A stretch of 64,000 nt of DNA from Pedobacter sp. Leaf194 (GCF_001423945.1 NZ_LMPU01000008.1:62001-126000), one strand, 5' to 3'; numbered from the stretch's first letter, positions 9,570 through 18,100 are shown. Numbers and translations: made by a program. Notes: a model not told the origin generated them from the sequence alone.

Positions 9570-10159
9570 TCTACTTTCAGCCAACCGGTTATAGAAAGTC
9601 TTGCAACGTTTGTTGCTAAAACTTCATGTTCCAGAACATCGCTTTTAAAAAAAACGCTTTTCCCGTTTTCCGGGCTGATATTACGGGCAACCCCATCTTG
9701 GTAGATGCAAAGTTCTCCCCCATCGCCGGGTTTCCAGTCAACGTTTAAGTACATAACCATAGAATATTTCCGGCTGCCGTTATTTTTAAACTGATCTAAA
9801 TGTTTTTTATAGAAACTACCCTCCTCATATAGCGTATAATGAAACTCATAACCGTTAATGCCCGTGTAGCAAGTTTGATTTAAGTGTAAGATAAAGCTAT
9901 CCATCAAATCAAAAAAATCATTTTCATATTGATTATTATGTTCTCGGTCTAGCCAGTAAATTACATCACTTCGAACGAGTTTGTCCTGATTTACGACCAT
10001 ACTATTTCCGGTTCCTGCTGATAAGAACTGTTCATTTTTATACAATTCTGATATATTATTTCTCAGATGAGCGGCGAGTTTTGCATTTATAAAGTCATCA
10101 GCTATGCCGATTTCGTTTTCAATAAAAGTATCAATGAGTTTATTAAAGATTTTTTCCAA
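9566..10159 (-). CDS. 2OG-Fe(II) oxygenase (prolyl 4-hydroxylase-like)
   Basis: This 197-residue cytosolic protein has the double-stranded beta-helix signature of P4Hc-type dioxygenases. The H-x-D iron ligands are in YKKHLDQF, the distal His is in DVLEHEVLATN and the 2-oxoglutarate-binding Arg is in ARLSITGWLKV at the C terminus. Between them lie the usual strand residues YSMVMYLNVDWKPGDGGELCIY. It would couple 2-oxoglutarate decarboxylation to hydroxylation of a protein or small substrate, which cannot be predicted. The start at 10159 gives a normal-length protein. It converges on and overlaps the AraC gene by four bases. Confidence 0.85.
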   Translation of the reverse strand: MEKIFNKLIDTFIENEIGIADDFINAKLAAHLRNNISELYKNEQFLSAGTGNSMVVNQDKLVRSDVIYWLDREHNNQYENDFFDLMDSFILHLNQTCYTGINGYEFHYTLYEEGSFYKKHLDQFKNNGSRKYSMVMYLNVDWKPGDGGELCIYQDGVARNISPENGKSVFFKSDVLEHEVLATNVARLSITGWLKVD

Positions 10160-10310
10160 TCGTTTTGGATTAAGGTTTTGCCGTTTGCAATACCTGTTAC
10201 AAGGTAGACTTATTTATTGGATAAAAGCTTTCTTTTCAATGCATTAAATGAATTTAGAAACCTCGGGATATTAGCACTTTAACATTGTTTCAATTTCAGA
10301 TTCAGAATGT

Positions 10311-10318
10311 TATCTTAG
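10311..10318 (+). promoter_or_regulatory. Putative -7 element upstream of the dienelactone hydrolase
   Basis: TATCTTAG differs from TAnnTTTG at one position and lies 24 bases before the ATG at 10343. A TTG at 10285-10287 is 23 bases upstream, slightly long spacing. Weak support. Confidence 0.3.
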
Positions 10319-10342
10319 CTGCTACGATAAATCTCATCCCTC

Positions 10343-11194
10343 ATGAATCAAAAAATCATCAACCTGTACGATAAGTACACACATAGCCAGCTTAGCCGCA
10401 AAGAGTTTATGAAAAAGCTCGCAATACTGACTGGAAGTACAGCCTTAGCGTTAACAGTTTTGCCTTTGCTGGAAAATAATTACGTAGCTGCTGCTGAGTT
10501 TTTAAGTGATGAAATCACATCAGAAGAAATAACATATCCTGGTGTTGAGGGCGAAATGAAAGCGATTTTAGCGAAACCAAAAGGTAAAAAAGCCTTGGGT
10601 GCGGTTTTGGTAATTCATGAGAATAGGGGCCTAAATCCACATATTATCGATGTTACTAAACGCGTTGCTGCTGAAGGCTTTATTGCACTTGGTGTAGATG
10701 CGCTATCACCACTGGGCGGCACGCCGACCGATGAAGATAAAGGAAGGGAATTGATCGGAAAACTGGATCCGGAAAAAAACCTACAGAACTATTTGAAGGG
10801 ATTAGAGTACCTCCGTAAAATTAAAGGTGGCAATGGAAAAGTTGGTTGCATGGGCTTTTGCTGGGGCGGCGGCATGGCCAATAAACTGGCTGTAAATGAC
10901 CCAAAACTGCAGGCATCTGTCGCCTATTATGGCGCACAACCCCCAGCGGCTGACGTACCCAAAATAAAAGCGAGCGTAATGATGCACTATGGCGGATTGG
11001 ACGAGCGCATAAATGCTGGGATTCCGGCTTACGAAGCCGCATTAAAAGCTGCAAACATTGATTATAAAATTTTTATATATGACGGTGTAAACCACGCTTT
11101 TAACAATAACACATCGCCCACCCGCTACAATGAGGCTGCAGCAAAGCTTGCCTGGCAACGAACAATGGAATTATTTAAAAGTAAACTCGCCTAA
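10343..11194 (+). CDS. Dienelactone hydrolase family protein, possibly exported
   Basis: This is an alpha/beta hydrolase of the DLH family. The nucleophile elbow is GFCWGG, so the nucleophile is Cys as in dienelactone hydrolase. The Asp is in YGGLDERI and the His in DGVNHAFNN. Family members hydrolyse lactones or esters. The first about 55 residues do not belong to the DLH fold. They contain SRKEFMKKL followed by a hydrophobic run (AILTGSTALALTVLPLL) and an Ala-rich region, resembling a Tat-type or Sec leader although only one Arg is present in the SRK motif. It is the first gene of a pair with the GH-A-like lipoprotein 15 bases downstream. The physiological substrate is unknown. Confidence 0.85.
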   Translation: MNQKIINLYDKYTHSQLSRKEFMKKLAILTGSTALALTVLPLLENNYVAAAEFLSDEITSEEITYPGVEGEMKAILAKPKGKKALGAVLVIHENRGLNPHIIDVTKRVAAEGFIALGVDALSPLGGTPTDEDKGRELIGKLDPEKNLQNYLKGLEYLRKIKGGNGKVGCMGFCWGGGMANKLAVNDPKLQASVAYYGAQPPAADVPKIKASVMMHYGGLDERINAGIPAYEAALKAANIDYKIFIYDGVNHAFNNNTSPTRYNEAAAKLAWQRTMELFKSKLA

Positions 11195-11209
11195 CACAGC
11201 AAAAGTATA

Positions 11210-12790
11210 ATGAGAAAAAGCCTTAGTACGATCGTCATTTTTCTGGTTCTTTGCTCCTGTTCAAAAGGCCCAAAAACAGCAGAGGAAATTGAACTTACTC
11301 AAAACCCGGGTAAAGTAACGTCTAATATTGCGTTTAAAAACTATTTGGGTGTTAATGCTTTTGAGTGGGACTTTACAGAGCCAAACCAGTCTAATCGAAT
11401 TAGTGAGGTTAGGATGGCAACAATAAATTGTTTCGGAGGGATTAGACATTACCTAGATTGGGAACGAATGGAATCGACCGAAGGTAAATACACCTTTAAT
11501 CCCACGCACTCTGGCGGCTCTTATTATGACGTGATATACAGCAGGTTGAAAGCAGATAACCTTGGCCTGCTGGTTTGTATCAAAAATATTCCACCATGGC
11601 TTATGAATACTTATCCGGCCGACCAGCGGGGCGGAGATAATACGCCGGTTAATTTTGGAGCCGATAAAAGCAATCCTGAATCGTACATTAAGCAGGCAAG
11701 AATGGGCTTTCAGTTTGCAGCCAGATATGGTTCTAACCGAAATGTAGATCCAGCTTTAGTTTCGGTTAATACGGCCCCAAGATGGAACGCAGATGATTTA
11801 AATTCAGTAAAAATTGGCTTAGACCTTGTAAAATATGTTGAATGTAATAATGAGCCTGATAAATGGTGGGCAGGGAAAAAGGCACAACAAAGTGCTGAAG
11901 AATATGCTGCAAACTTATCGGCTTTTTACGATGGCAACAAAGGAAAAATGGGTAAAAACGTTGGCGTAAAAACGGCTGACCCAAACATGAAGGTAGTTAT
12001 GGCCGGCCTGGGAGATGCAAAACCCGAGTTTGTTGCTAAAATGGTTGAATGGTGTAGAAAAAACAGAGGCTTAAAGGCCGATGGAACTATTGATTTGTGC
12101 TTTGATGTTATTAATTACCACTTGTACGCAAACGATGCTTTTTTAAATGGCGGAAACGCTACTACCGGCGTAGCCCCGGAGCTTTCGGAAATTGGTTCTG
12201 TTGCTGATAAGTTTATAAAAATGGCAAAGGAAAACGCTCCCGGGCTGGAAGTATGGGTTACGGAAACCGGTTACGACGTTGGTAAAACCCCTCAGTCTGC
12301 AATTGCAATTGGATCGAAAACTTCGTTTATTACACAGGCAGACTGGAATTTAAGGACTTCACTTCTATACGCCAGACATGGAATCTCGAGATGTATATTC
12401 TATATGCTTGACGACGCCGGAGGTGTTAATAACCCTACGCAATATAGCTCTTCAGGATTTCACAATGATGATTTATCTAAAAGACCATCGGCAGATTACA
12501 TGCTCCAAACAAAAAAACTTATCGGAAACTATTTTTATTCGGCTACAATAAGCAATCAGCCTATAGTTGATTTGTATAAGCTTGATAAAAAAGAAATTTA
12601 TGTATTAACCATTCCAGACCAGAAAGGTAGAACTTCAACCTATCAACTGGATTTGGGCTCGGCTACGCAAGCAGTTATTCATACCCTGCAAGTTGGAAAA
12701 GATGAAATGGCACATAAAACCGTAAACGTTACCAATGGAAAACTTCAGGTAGAAGTTTCGGAAACGCCGGTCTTTGTGGAAAAAATATAA
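11210..12790 (+). CDS. Putative clan GH-A (beta/alpha)8 glycoside hydrolase, lipoprotein
   Basis: This 526-residue protein has a lipoprotein signal (FLVLCSCSKG, Cys at about residue 16-18). The body looks like a clan GH-A TIM-barrel glycosidase. The barrel start is LGVNAFEWDF and a bulky loop follows. An acid/base candidate lies in YVECNNEPDKWW, where Asn-Glu-Pro is the strand-4 signature. The nucleophile candidate is in LEVWVTETGYD on strand 7. The C-terminal about 80 residues (from LIGNYFYSA) look like a small beta domain. It resembles GH39/GH5/GH30-type enzymes but I cannot assign a family. Lipid anchoring implies action in the periplasm or at the cell surface. It ends in the terminator shared with the convergent gene. 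Confidence 0.65.
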   Translation: MRKSLSTIVIFLVLCSCSKGPKTAEEIELTQNPGKVTSNIAFKNYLGVNAFEWDFTEPNQSNRISEVRMATINCFGGIRHYLDWERMESTEGKYTFNPTHSGGSYYDVIYSRLKADNLGLLVCIKNIPPWLMNTYPADQRGGDNTPVNFGADKSNPESYIKQARMGFQFAARYGSNRNVDPALVSVNTAPRWNADDLNSVKIGLDLVKYVECNNEPDKWWAGKKAQQSAEEYAANLSAFYDGNKGKMGKNVGVKTADPNMKVVMAGLGDAKPEFVAKMVEWCRKNRGLKADGTIDLCFDVINYHLYANDAFLNGGNATTGVAPELSEIGSVADKFIKMAKENAPGLEVWVTETGYDVGKTPQSAIAIGSKTSFITQADWNLRTSLLYARHGISRCIFYMLDDAGGVNNPTQYSSSGFHNDDLSKRPSADYMLQTKKLIGNYFYSATISNQPIVDLYKLDKKEIYVLTIPDQKGRTSTYQLDLGSATQAVIHTLQVGKDEMAHKTVNVTNGKLQVEVSETPVFVEKI

Positions 12791-12814
12791 GTAAGGGCCT
12801 TAAAACCCTTACTT
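12789..12814. terminator. Bidirectional terminator between convergent genes
   Basis: Inverted repeat AAGTAAGGG / CCCTTACTT (12789-12797 with 12806-12814) spans the stop codon of the plus-strand gene and the 3' end of the minus-strand gene, so it can end both transcripts. Confidence 0.75.
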
Positions 12815-13825
12815 TATTTCAAGTTTGTAGATAAATCCTTTATTGCCGGCGAGTACAACCATATTGCCTTTTTTTGCTTTCTGAACGGAGTTAAAACTAA
12901 CATCTGAGATATGTTTCCAGGTTTTACCACCATCGATAGAAATATCTGTTCCTGAAGTTCCTGTCGCAACTAAAGTGTTCTTATTGATGTATGCAACTCC
13001 TGAGCGATATCCTGCAACGGGAATCTTCGGCTCTAGCCAGTTTTTACCTCCGTCGTTAGTAATCAACACGTTGTTGCTGTTTTCTTTATCCTTTACATAA
13101 TTACCACCAACAACCACACCATTTTTGGCATCGTAGAAATCAATAGAAAACGGACCTGTACTGTTCTCGCCCTGTAAAATCGGACATTTAAATCGTTGCC
13201 AGGAAGTTCCGTAGTCTGCCGAGAAATAAATATTTGATTTGGTTCCACCACTCGCAATCCATGTTTTTCCTCCCGGTAAAGTTTTAATCGTGGTTCCACT
13301 GGCAGCAAAGGCCGCCTCACCTTTTGCGAGCGGAATCTGAAGATTGGAAGAAATATCCTGCCAGCTTTTTCCCGCATCTACACTTTTCAAAAGCTTCATT
13401 TGGTTGTTAATGGGGTCGCCAAAAATTATCGCTTTATTTTTATCCCAAAATCCTAAACAGTCCAAAAAAATGGCTGTGTCGGCATTTTTATAGGTTTCAA
13501 TCCAGTGTTCACCTCCATCAACAGTTTTTAATACATAAGCAGGCGAACCTGCATTAACAATAATTGCCTCCTTCTCGTTAAAGGCTTCGATATCTCGAAA
13601 ATCTAGTTTCTCGTAACCTTTTGGTTTTATCCATTGCCAGGTTGCACCACCGTCTACCGTTTTTCCCACAGCGCCATTACTGCCACTAACCCAGGTAACG
13701 CGATTGTCAACCACACTCAAGCCCCGTAAACTGGTTTTGGAATTTTCGTTTAAAACACTAAAAGTTTGGGTTTGGCTAGCACAAAAAAAAGGTGCCATAA
13801 TCAGGCACCATAATAATTTCTTCAT
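12809..13825 (-). CDS. Asp-box (BNR/YCF48-like) beta-propeller protein, exported
   Basis: The 338-residue protein has a Sec signal peptide (LLWCLIMAPFFCASQTQ). At least six Asp-box motifs (D-x-G-x-x-W) are spaced about 40-60 residues apart: VDGGATWQW, VDGGEHWIE, VDAGKSWQD, ADYGTSWQR, NDGGKNWLE and IDGGKTWKH. This spacing defines a sialidase-like or YCF48-like beta-propeller. No sialidase RIP motif or Arg triad is evident, so an enzymatic role is not supported. Relatives are often annotated as oxidoreductase or photosystem stability factor-like without function. It sits 12 bases downstream of the DUF2147 gene and is probably co-transcribed. Confidence 0.75.
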   Translation of the reverse strand: MKKLLWCLIMAPFFCASQTQTFSVLNENSKTSLRGLSVVDNRVTWVSGSNGAVGKTVDGGATWQWIKPKGYEKLDFRDIEAFNEKEAIIVNAGSPAYVLKTVDGGEHWIETYKNADTAIFLDCLGFWDKNKAIIFGDPINNQMKLLKSVDAGKSWQDISSNLQIPLAKGEAAFAASGTTIKTLPGGKTWIASGGTKSNIYFSADYGTSWQRFKCPILQGENSTGPFSIDFYDAKNGVVVGGNYVKDKENSNNVLITNDGGKNWLEPKIPVAGYRSGVAYINKNTLVATGTSGTDISIDGGKTWKHISDVSFNSVQKAKKGNMVVLAGNKGFIYKLEIK

Positions 13826-13837
13826 ATTTAGAATAAT

Positions 13838-14269
13838 TTATTTAACCCTTCTAAAGCTTTCTGAACGACCCAAAAGCGAAATTCCGATGTAACCTCTAAC
13901 ATTCATTACATCGTTGCCTTTGAGCGAAATATTACAGCTGTAAGTTTTTCCACTTTTAGGATCATAAATAGTTCCATCTGTCCATTTGCCGTCTTCATAC
14001 ACAAAATCCTTCAAAATTTCCAAATTTAGTAAAGGCCGGTTTTGTAAACTTGCGGTTGGGTTTTTAACATCTGTTTTAGGTTTGCCATTGATATTTGGTT
14101 CCTTTAACCAGGCCAGCTTGCCGAAATATTTATCGCCTTTTTTATAAATTTCTATTTGCCCTTCTCCGGAAGGATTTAACCATTTCCCAACAACTGCATC
14201 CTTACTTTGAGCAATTGCGTTAAAACTTATAGCTGCAAATAGCAGCAGTAAAACTTGAAATTTTCTCAT
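13838..14269 (-). CDS. DUF2147 domain protein, exported
   Basis: This 143-residue protein has a signal peptide (LLLLFAAISFNAIAQ) and a complete DUF2147 domain. The markers are VVGKWLNPSGEGQIEIYKKG, LKDFVYEDGKWTDGTIYDP, SGKTYSCNISL and RGYIGISLLGRSESFRRV. DUF2147 proteins are small secreted beta-rich proteins of unknown function that are common in Bacteroidota and Proteobacteria. The gene is upstream of the Asp-box gene in the same direction and has a plausible promoter at 14320-14347. Confidence 0.85.
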   Translation of the reverse strand: MRKFQVLLLLFAAISFNAIAQSKDAVVGKWLNPSGEGQIEIYKKGDKYFGKLAWLKEPNINGKPKTDVKNPTASLQNRPLLNLEILKDFVYEDGKWTDGTIYDPKSGKTYSCNISLKGNDVMNVRGYIGISLLGRSESFRRVK

Positions 14270-14319
14270 AATCGATTTCTATTTAGTGTTTTTAAAGATA
14301 GCAATTTGCATTTTCTATG

Positions 14320-14347
14320 CAAACATAATAAATAGAAAAAACGACAA
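14320..14347 (-). promoter_or_regulatory. Putative promoter for DUF2147
   Basis: On the minus strand, TATGTTTG (14320-14327) matches TAnnTTTG exactly. A TTG (14345-14347) lies 17 bases upstream of it. The predicted leader before the ATG at 14269 is about 45 bases. Confidence 0.4.
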
Positions 14348-14359
14348 CGACCTCCAATT

Positions 14360-14737
14360 TTAAACGGAAACCATCGGAAGATACCTGTTACGGTAGGCAT
14401 AAAACAAAAACAAGTTAAAAATTAGCATAACGGCAACCATGGGTAGCTGTTGCGGTCCCAGATAAAGGTGATAAAAGAATATGTTCAAAGTAACGGGGAA
14501 AATGACCAGAGCAGCAAGGGGTGCCGTTCTGCCGATTAAAAGTAAAATGCCACATATTAGTTCAGTAACTTTAATCAGTGGCATTAAATAAACGGAAGCC
14601 GAAACGCCCGCCATAAATGTCATCTGTTCAGGCGACATTACCGGTTTTTCTGGCATGTACTTTAGAAAGTAGCTAACAGATGCGAAAAGATACATTGCGC
14701 CAAGTAATACCCGGACAATAATAGTTGCGATTTTCAT
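14360..14737 (-). CDS. DoxX-like integral membrane protein
   Basis: The 125-residue protein has four predicted transmembrane helices: IIVRVLLGAMYLFASVSYF, SASVYLMPLIKVTELICGIL, APLAALVIFPVTLNIFFYHL and LPMVAVMLIFNLFLFYAY. The first helix with its R-V-L-L-G start and the K-V-T-E-L-I-C-G-I-L-L-L segment are typical of the DoxX/DoxD-like family. Members are linked loosely to redox or quinone-related functions. It appears monocistronic, and nothing nearby indicates a partner. Confidence 0.8.
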   Translation of the reverse strand: MKIATIIVRVLLGAMYLFASVSYFLKYMPEKPVMSPEQMTFMAGVSASVYLMPLIKVTELICGILLLIGRTAPLAALVIFPVTLNIFFYHLYLGPQQLPMVAVMLIFNLFLFYAYRNRYLPMVSV

Positions 14738-14827
14738 AATTTACGATTGGTTTGGTTATTTAAAAATAATAAAAGGATTGTTTTTTTTCTAATGCACCCA
14801 ATTATTTTTTCGGTGATGGCTATTTTT

Positions 14828-15328
14828 TTATGCAAGTTTACTAAATATCGTTGCCAGTTGCCTTGTATGCCGCTGGGTATGAAATAGTACAAAATATACT
14901 GCTTCCTGCCTTGTGAGATAGCCCATTTGCGGTAGTTCGAAAGCTTTGCATGTTGCTGATAAATCGAGCGTTGACACGACCTTTAGAATACCCGATTCAA
15001 TTTCTGCAAGTCTATCAAGCTGAACAATTTTATCGTATTCTTTTTCCGGTGGAACAATAAAATCTGGAGCGTTTAGCTTTAAATCAAAATCTAAAAGGAC
15101 ATGTTTTATGTCCTCAACTTTTTCATCTGGTTTTCGAAATGTATTTTCGGTTTCGCCATTCATAACCTCTGCAAAACCTGCATTTGATAAATTAACATGT
15201 TCAACAAGTTGTCCGGCCGTCCAACTGCCCACAAAAGGAACCTGATTAACCTGGCTTTCCCGAAATTTTGCAAACAAAGTCTGGAAATCGGCAAATGTTT
15301 GTTTCGTTTCCTCAAATAATTTTTCCAT
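14828..15328 (-). CDS. DinB-family protein (second of two adjacent)
   Basis: This 166-residue four-helix-bundle protein has DinB-like metal-site positions. One His is in AGQLVEHVNLSNAGF, and the C-terminal pair is in YFVLFHTQRHTRQLATI, giving the His-x3-His spacing. DinB-fold proteins include thiol transferases and many DNA-damage or stress genes of unknown activity. It starts three bases after the stop of the upstream DinB-like gene, so the two are translated from one message. They share the fold but little sequence, arguing for an old duplication or functional pairing. Confidence 0.8.
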   Translation of the reverse strand: MEKLFEETKQTFADFQTLFAKFRESQVNQVPFVGSWTAGQLVEHVNLSNAGFAEVMNGETENTFRKPDEKVEDIKHVLLDFDLKLNAPDFIVPPEKEYDKIVQLDRLAEIESGILKVVSTLDLSATCKAFELPQMGYLTRQEAVYFVLFHTQRHTRQLATIFSKLA

Positions 15329-15331
15329 ACA

Positions 15332-15826
15332 CTACATATAATTCATTGCCGGATATCCTAATAGCCTGCGCCATAATGCTATCTGCCCTATGCAACTCGC
15401 TTCCCGGTAGGTTGTGAAAGAAATGAAGTCGAAAACTGTCATTTCCAGTTCCGGCATTTCGAAGGGCGCATCTAGTTGTGCATCAGTCGCGTTAGTCAGG
15501 GCTTCCAGCAATACCGGTGAGATTTTTCTCCAATCATTTTCAAAATCTGCAATAGAGGGATATTTTGCCTCAGCAATAATTCCTTTATTGTTTTCAAAAA
15601 ATGCTCCGGTTGACGCTTCGACGTTAACACCCAACATTTTTGTCAACTGGAATCTACCATAAACAATGCTTCCCGTTATCCAGGCAATATGATTTGCTTT
15701 AGTACCCAACCTTTGCTCAGCATCCTCTTCGCTAATTCCTTCCAGGGCCCGGAACAAAAAGTCTGTATGCATTTCATGCAGCACAATAAGGCCGTACATT
15801 TTACTACTCGTAGGATCGTTTTCCAT
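15332..15826 (-). CDS. DinB-family protein (first of two adjacent)
   Basis: This 164-residue protein has a DinB-like helical pattern: an N-terminal His in IVLHEMHTDFLFRALEGIS, the central NHIAWITGSIVYGRFQLTKML (read as two pieces), and the C-terminal TYREASCIGQIALWRRLLGY. The N-H-I-A-W-I motif is common in one subgroup. The C-terminal His-x3-His of the neighbour is not conserved (YREASCIGQ), so metal binding may be lost or altered. Function is unknown. It is the promoter-proximal gene of the pair. Confidence 0.7.
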   Translation of the reverse strand: MENDPTSSKMYGLIVLHEMHTDFLFRALEGISEEDAEQRLGTKANHIAWITGSIVYGRFQLTKMLGVNVEASTGAFFENNKGIIAEAKYPSIADFENDWRKISPVLLEALTNATDAQLDAPFEMPELEMTVFDFISFTTYREASCIGQIALWRRLLGYPAMNYM

Positions 15827-15958
15827 TTCTATTATTCTTGTTCGCTTAACTGAGATTAAAGTTAGCAGTAAAAATGCCTCTAGCGGTTGCCGTAAAAGTC
15901 AACCTTAGGGGGCGTTTAAGACAATTATTATTATATTTACGATACTAAATCTAACCGG

Positions 15959-16921
15959 ATGATTAAAATTGCTATAATAATTCCTCAACATTACAAGCTT
16001 TTAAGTGTTGCTGCCATTTTGGAAGTTTTCGACAGTGCAAATAAATTTCAGGCGACAAATAATTCGCAATCGGCCTTTGATATCTGTCTACTAACAGCAG
16101 AAAAAAGCCTGGATAGCTTCTTTGGCAATTATAATGCTGCAACTATCGACGATGGCGAGTGCTATGACTTAGTACTAATTCCATCATTCACAACAGACAA
16201 TATAAAGGATACAATTGGTGCCAACCAACGCTTTATACCATGGATTATCAAACAATATAATGCCGGCGCAGAAGTGGCGACTTTTTGTACTGGTGCATTT
16301 TTATTAGGTGCAACCGGCCTACTCGACGGTAAAGCCGCCACGACACATGTTGATGCCTGCAACGCTTTCGCATCGGCATTTCCGGCTGTACGCTTAAAAC
16401 CTGATAAAACGGTTACCCAAGACGGCAGATTGTTTACCAGTGGTGGCGCAACCTCAACCTTTCACCTGTTACTGTACTTGTTGCAGATACATTGTGGAAA
16501 AGATTTGGCCATTAAAACAGCGAAAGTTTTTGCTATTGATATGGACAGACATAACCAATCTTACTTCAGTTCTTTTCAACCAACTAGGCATCATAATGAC
16601 GAGCTTGTGGCATCAGCACAGCAGAAAATTGAAAGCAATTATCAGGATGTAGCAACGATTGAAGAAATGATTAAAGATATACCTTCTAGTCGGAGAAATA
16701 TTGTAAGGCGTTTTAAACAGGTTATTGGTATAACCCCAATTGAATATCTGCAACAAACCAGGATTGAAGCTGCGAAAAAACTATTAGAGCAAACCGCACA
16801 ACAGATGACTGAAGTTATTTATAATTCTGGCTATAACGATCCGAAGGCATTTAGGAAGATTTTCAGGAAAACTGTTGGAATGACTCCTTCACAATATCGA
16901 GATAAGTTTCAGGCCAGGTAG
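15959..16921 (+). CDS. GlxA-family regulator (DJ-1/PfpI domain plus AraC HTH)
   Basis: The 320-residue protein combines an N-terminal DJ-1/PfpI-like domain (about residues 1-190) with a C-terminal AraC-type double HTH (about 215-318, ending NDPKAFRKIFRKTVGMTPSQY). The DJ-1 part keeps the nucleophile-elbow-like FCTGAFLLGATGLLDG and the conserved THVDACNAF and FTSGGATSTFHLLLYLL segments. It may therefore sense a small molecule rather than act as a protease. Length and architecture match GlxA-type activators. It has no co-directional neighbour and its target is unclear; the divergent DinB pair is the closest candidate. Confidence 0.9.
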   Translation: MIKIAIIIPQHYKLLSVAAILEVFDSANKFQATNNSQSAFDICLLTAEKSLDSFFGNYNAATIDDGECYDLVLIPSFTTDNIKDTIGANQRFIPWIIKQYNAGAEVATFCTGAFLLGATGLLDGKAATTHVDACNAFASAFPAVRLKPDKTVTQDGRLFTSGGATSTFHLLLYLLQIHCGKDLAIKTAKVFAIDMDRHNQSYFSSFQPTRHHNDELVASAQQKIESNYQDVATIEEMIKDIPSSRRNIVRRFKQVIGITPIEYLQQTRIEAAKKLLEQTAQQMTEVIYNSGYNDPKAFRKIFRKTVGMTPSQYRDKFQAR

Positions 16922-17046
16922 GTACTTACTGTGCGATATTTCTTTCCATATTGTGTAATCATTGTGGTACATTAGAAATTAATGCTCATTAACAAAATAA
17001 TTCTGATTAACTTAACGTTATAGTATTTTAACCAAATAGTTATATT

Positions 17047-17157
17047 ATGAGCACATTATTTCTAATTCTTGGTTCTTTCTATTTTATTTCAATTTGCGCA
17101 ATGGTTTATTGCTATTATTCAGCAGAACCAATGCCACGCGACTACGATAAATTTTAG
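17047..17157 (+). CDS. Possible 36-residue single-helix membrane peptide
   Basis: ATG at 17047 opens a 36-codon frame. Residues 2-24 are strongly hydrophobic (LFLILGSFYFISICAMVYCYY) and a short polar tail follows (AEPMPRDYDKF). This looks like a small single-pass membrane protein. No family is recognised and no clear promoter is seen, so chance coding cannot be excluded. Confidence 0.35.
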   Translation: MSTLFLILGSFYFISICAMVYCYYSAEPMPRDYDKF

Positions 17158-17209
17158 AATTTTTTATTGCTGATGGCTTTTCCTGCTTTCGCCTAACAAA
17201 TCTGACTGG

Positions 17210-17392
17210 TTATTTTATAACTAAGATTATCCCGTCGTTTTTTATTTTATAGAAATATTCGTTCTGCGTATTGTGTTTCAATATCTGAATATCTACAACT
17301 TCTCCTCTCTTACCGTTGTCAAGGCAAATATAATCTCCTTTCCTCACAGCTTCCAGCACATACGTATTTGTGTATTTCGAAATATTAATCAT
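17210..17392 (-). CDS. Small hypothetical protein, beta-barrel-like (60 aa)
   Basis: This 60-residue frame begins MINISKYTNTY and contains a pattern of alternating strands (RKGDYICLDNGKRGEVVDI, then YFYKIKNDGIILVI). That pattern suggests a small SH3- or KOW-like barrel. No family is recognised. It is convergent with the small hydrophobic frame at 17047 and has no operon partner. Composition resembles a real small protein more than a random frame, but support is moderate. Confidence 0.4.
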   Translation of the reverse strand: MINISKYTNTYVLEAVRKGDYICLDNGKRGEVVDIQILKHNTQNEYFYKIKNDGIILVIK

Positions 17393-18100
17393 AACATTAT
17401 TATTGCTTGTTAAGTTAACAACTTAAAGGCCAATTAGTTTGAGTGACGTAAAAACCTTCAATGCTTGACGATGAAATTTAGAACTTATTTTTTTAAGCAA
17501 AAAAGCCCTGTAAATTGTGAGTTTACAGGGCTTTTCATTGTTATTAAGTACCCTCTCGGAGGAATACTTTGAACACTTAAGTGCTTTCTTACAGGTCCTT
17601 GGGCCAATTGTCGATGACTTAAAGAGCAAGGGATTTATATAAAAATCTAGTTTTTCGGAAAAATGGCAACCGTTGTACTAAAAATTTAGAACACAAAAAC
17701 TTGGCAAATGTCAAGAATAAAAGTTTCTAATTTTTGCCCTAATGTGGATAAACTGGAAAAACCATTCCACTAACCCCTCTGCGCGAAAACATGGATACAA
17801 AGACAAGCAATAATCTATATTAAATTTAATTTCTGGTGCGACGGATCAATCTATTCTAGTTTAGCCACTTTAGCCTCAAAAAATACTTAAAACTAAGTAG
17901 CCTAAGTATATTATTTACCGACTGCCAAAAATAACACTTTCAGACTATCAGAGCCGATGAGGTGATGCGATGATCGAAACGGGTATATTAGCAGTGTATA
18001 ATCCACTCTTCCTAAACGACTAATTACAACCATGTAGGAAAATGCCTGAGTGAGAGGTAAATCAGGAGCTAAATATTTATATTAGGGCAAATTAGAATCA
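17393..18100. other. Gene-poor stretch before the small island
   Basis: About 700 AT-rich bases hold no convincing gene. They contain an orphan hairpin terminator (17501-17535). A GTG-initiated frame at 17517-17642 overlaps that hairpin and has a protein-like tail (SEEYFEHLSAFLQVLGPIV) but no recognisable family. A minus-strand TATTTTTG (17936-17943) matches the -7 consensus. I see no tRNA, integrase or clear att repeat. Confidence 0.5.
17501..17535. terminator. Orphan bidirectional terminator
   Basis: A perfect 14-bp stem (17501-17514 with 17522-17535) has a 7-base loop. The minus-strand reading ends in six T residues, making it the stronger direction, yet no annotated gene lies directly upstream on that strand. 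Confidence 0.8.

Noticed and set aside
12809..13825. Sialidase reading of the Asp-box protein
   Set aside because: Asp boxes are present, but no RIP motif or catalytic Arg triad is seen.
17423..17629. 68-codon minus-strand frame across the orphan hairpin
   Set aside because: It reads through the perfect terminator stem and has no protein-like pattern.
17393..18100. tRNA gene or phage att site at the island edge
   Set aside because: No cloverleaf, T-loop sequence or direct repeat flanking the island could be found by eye.
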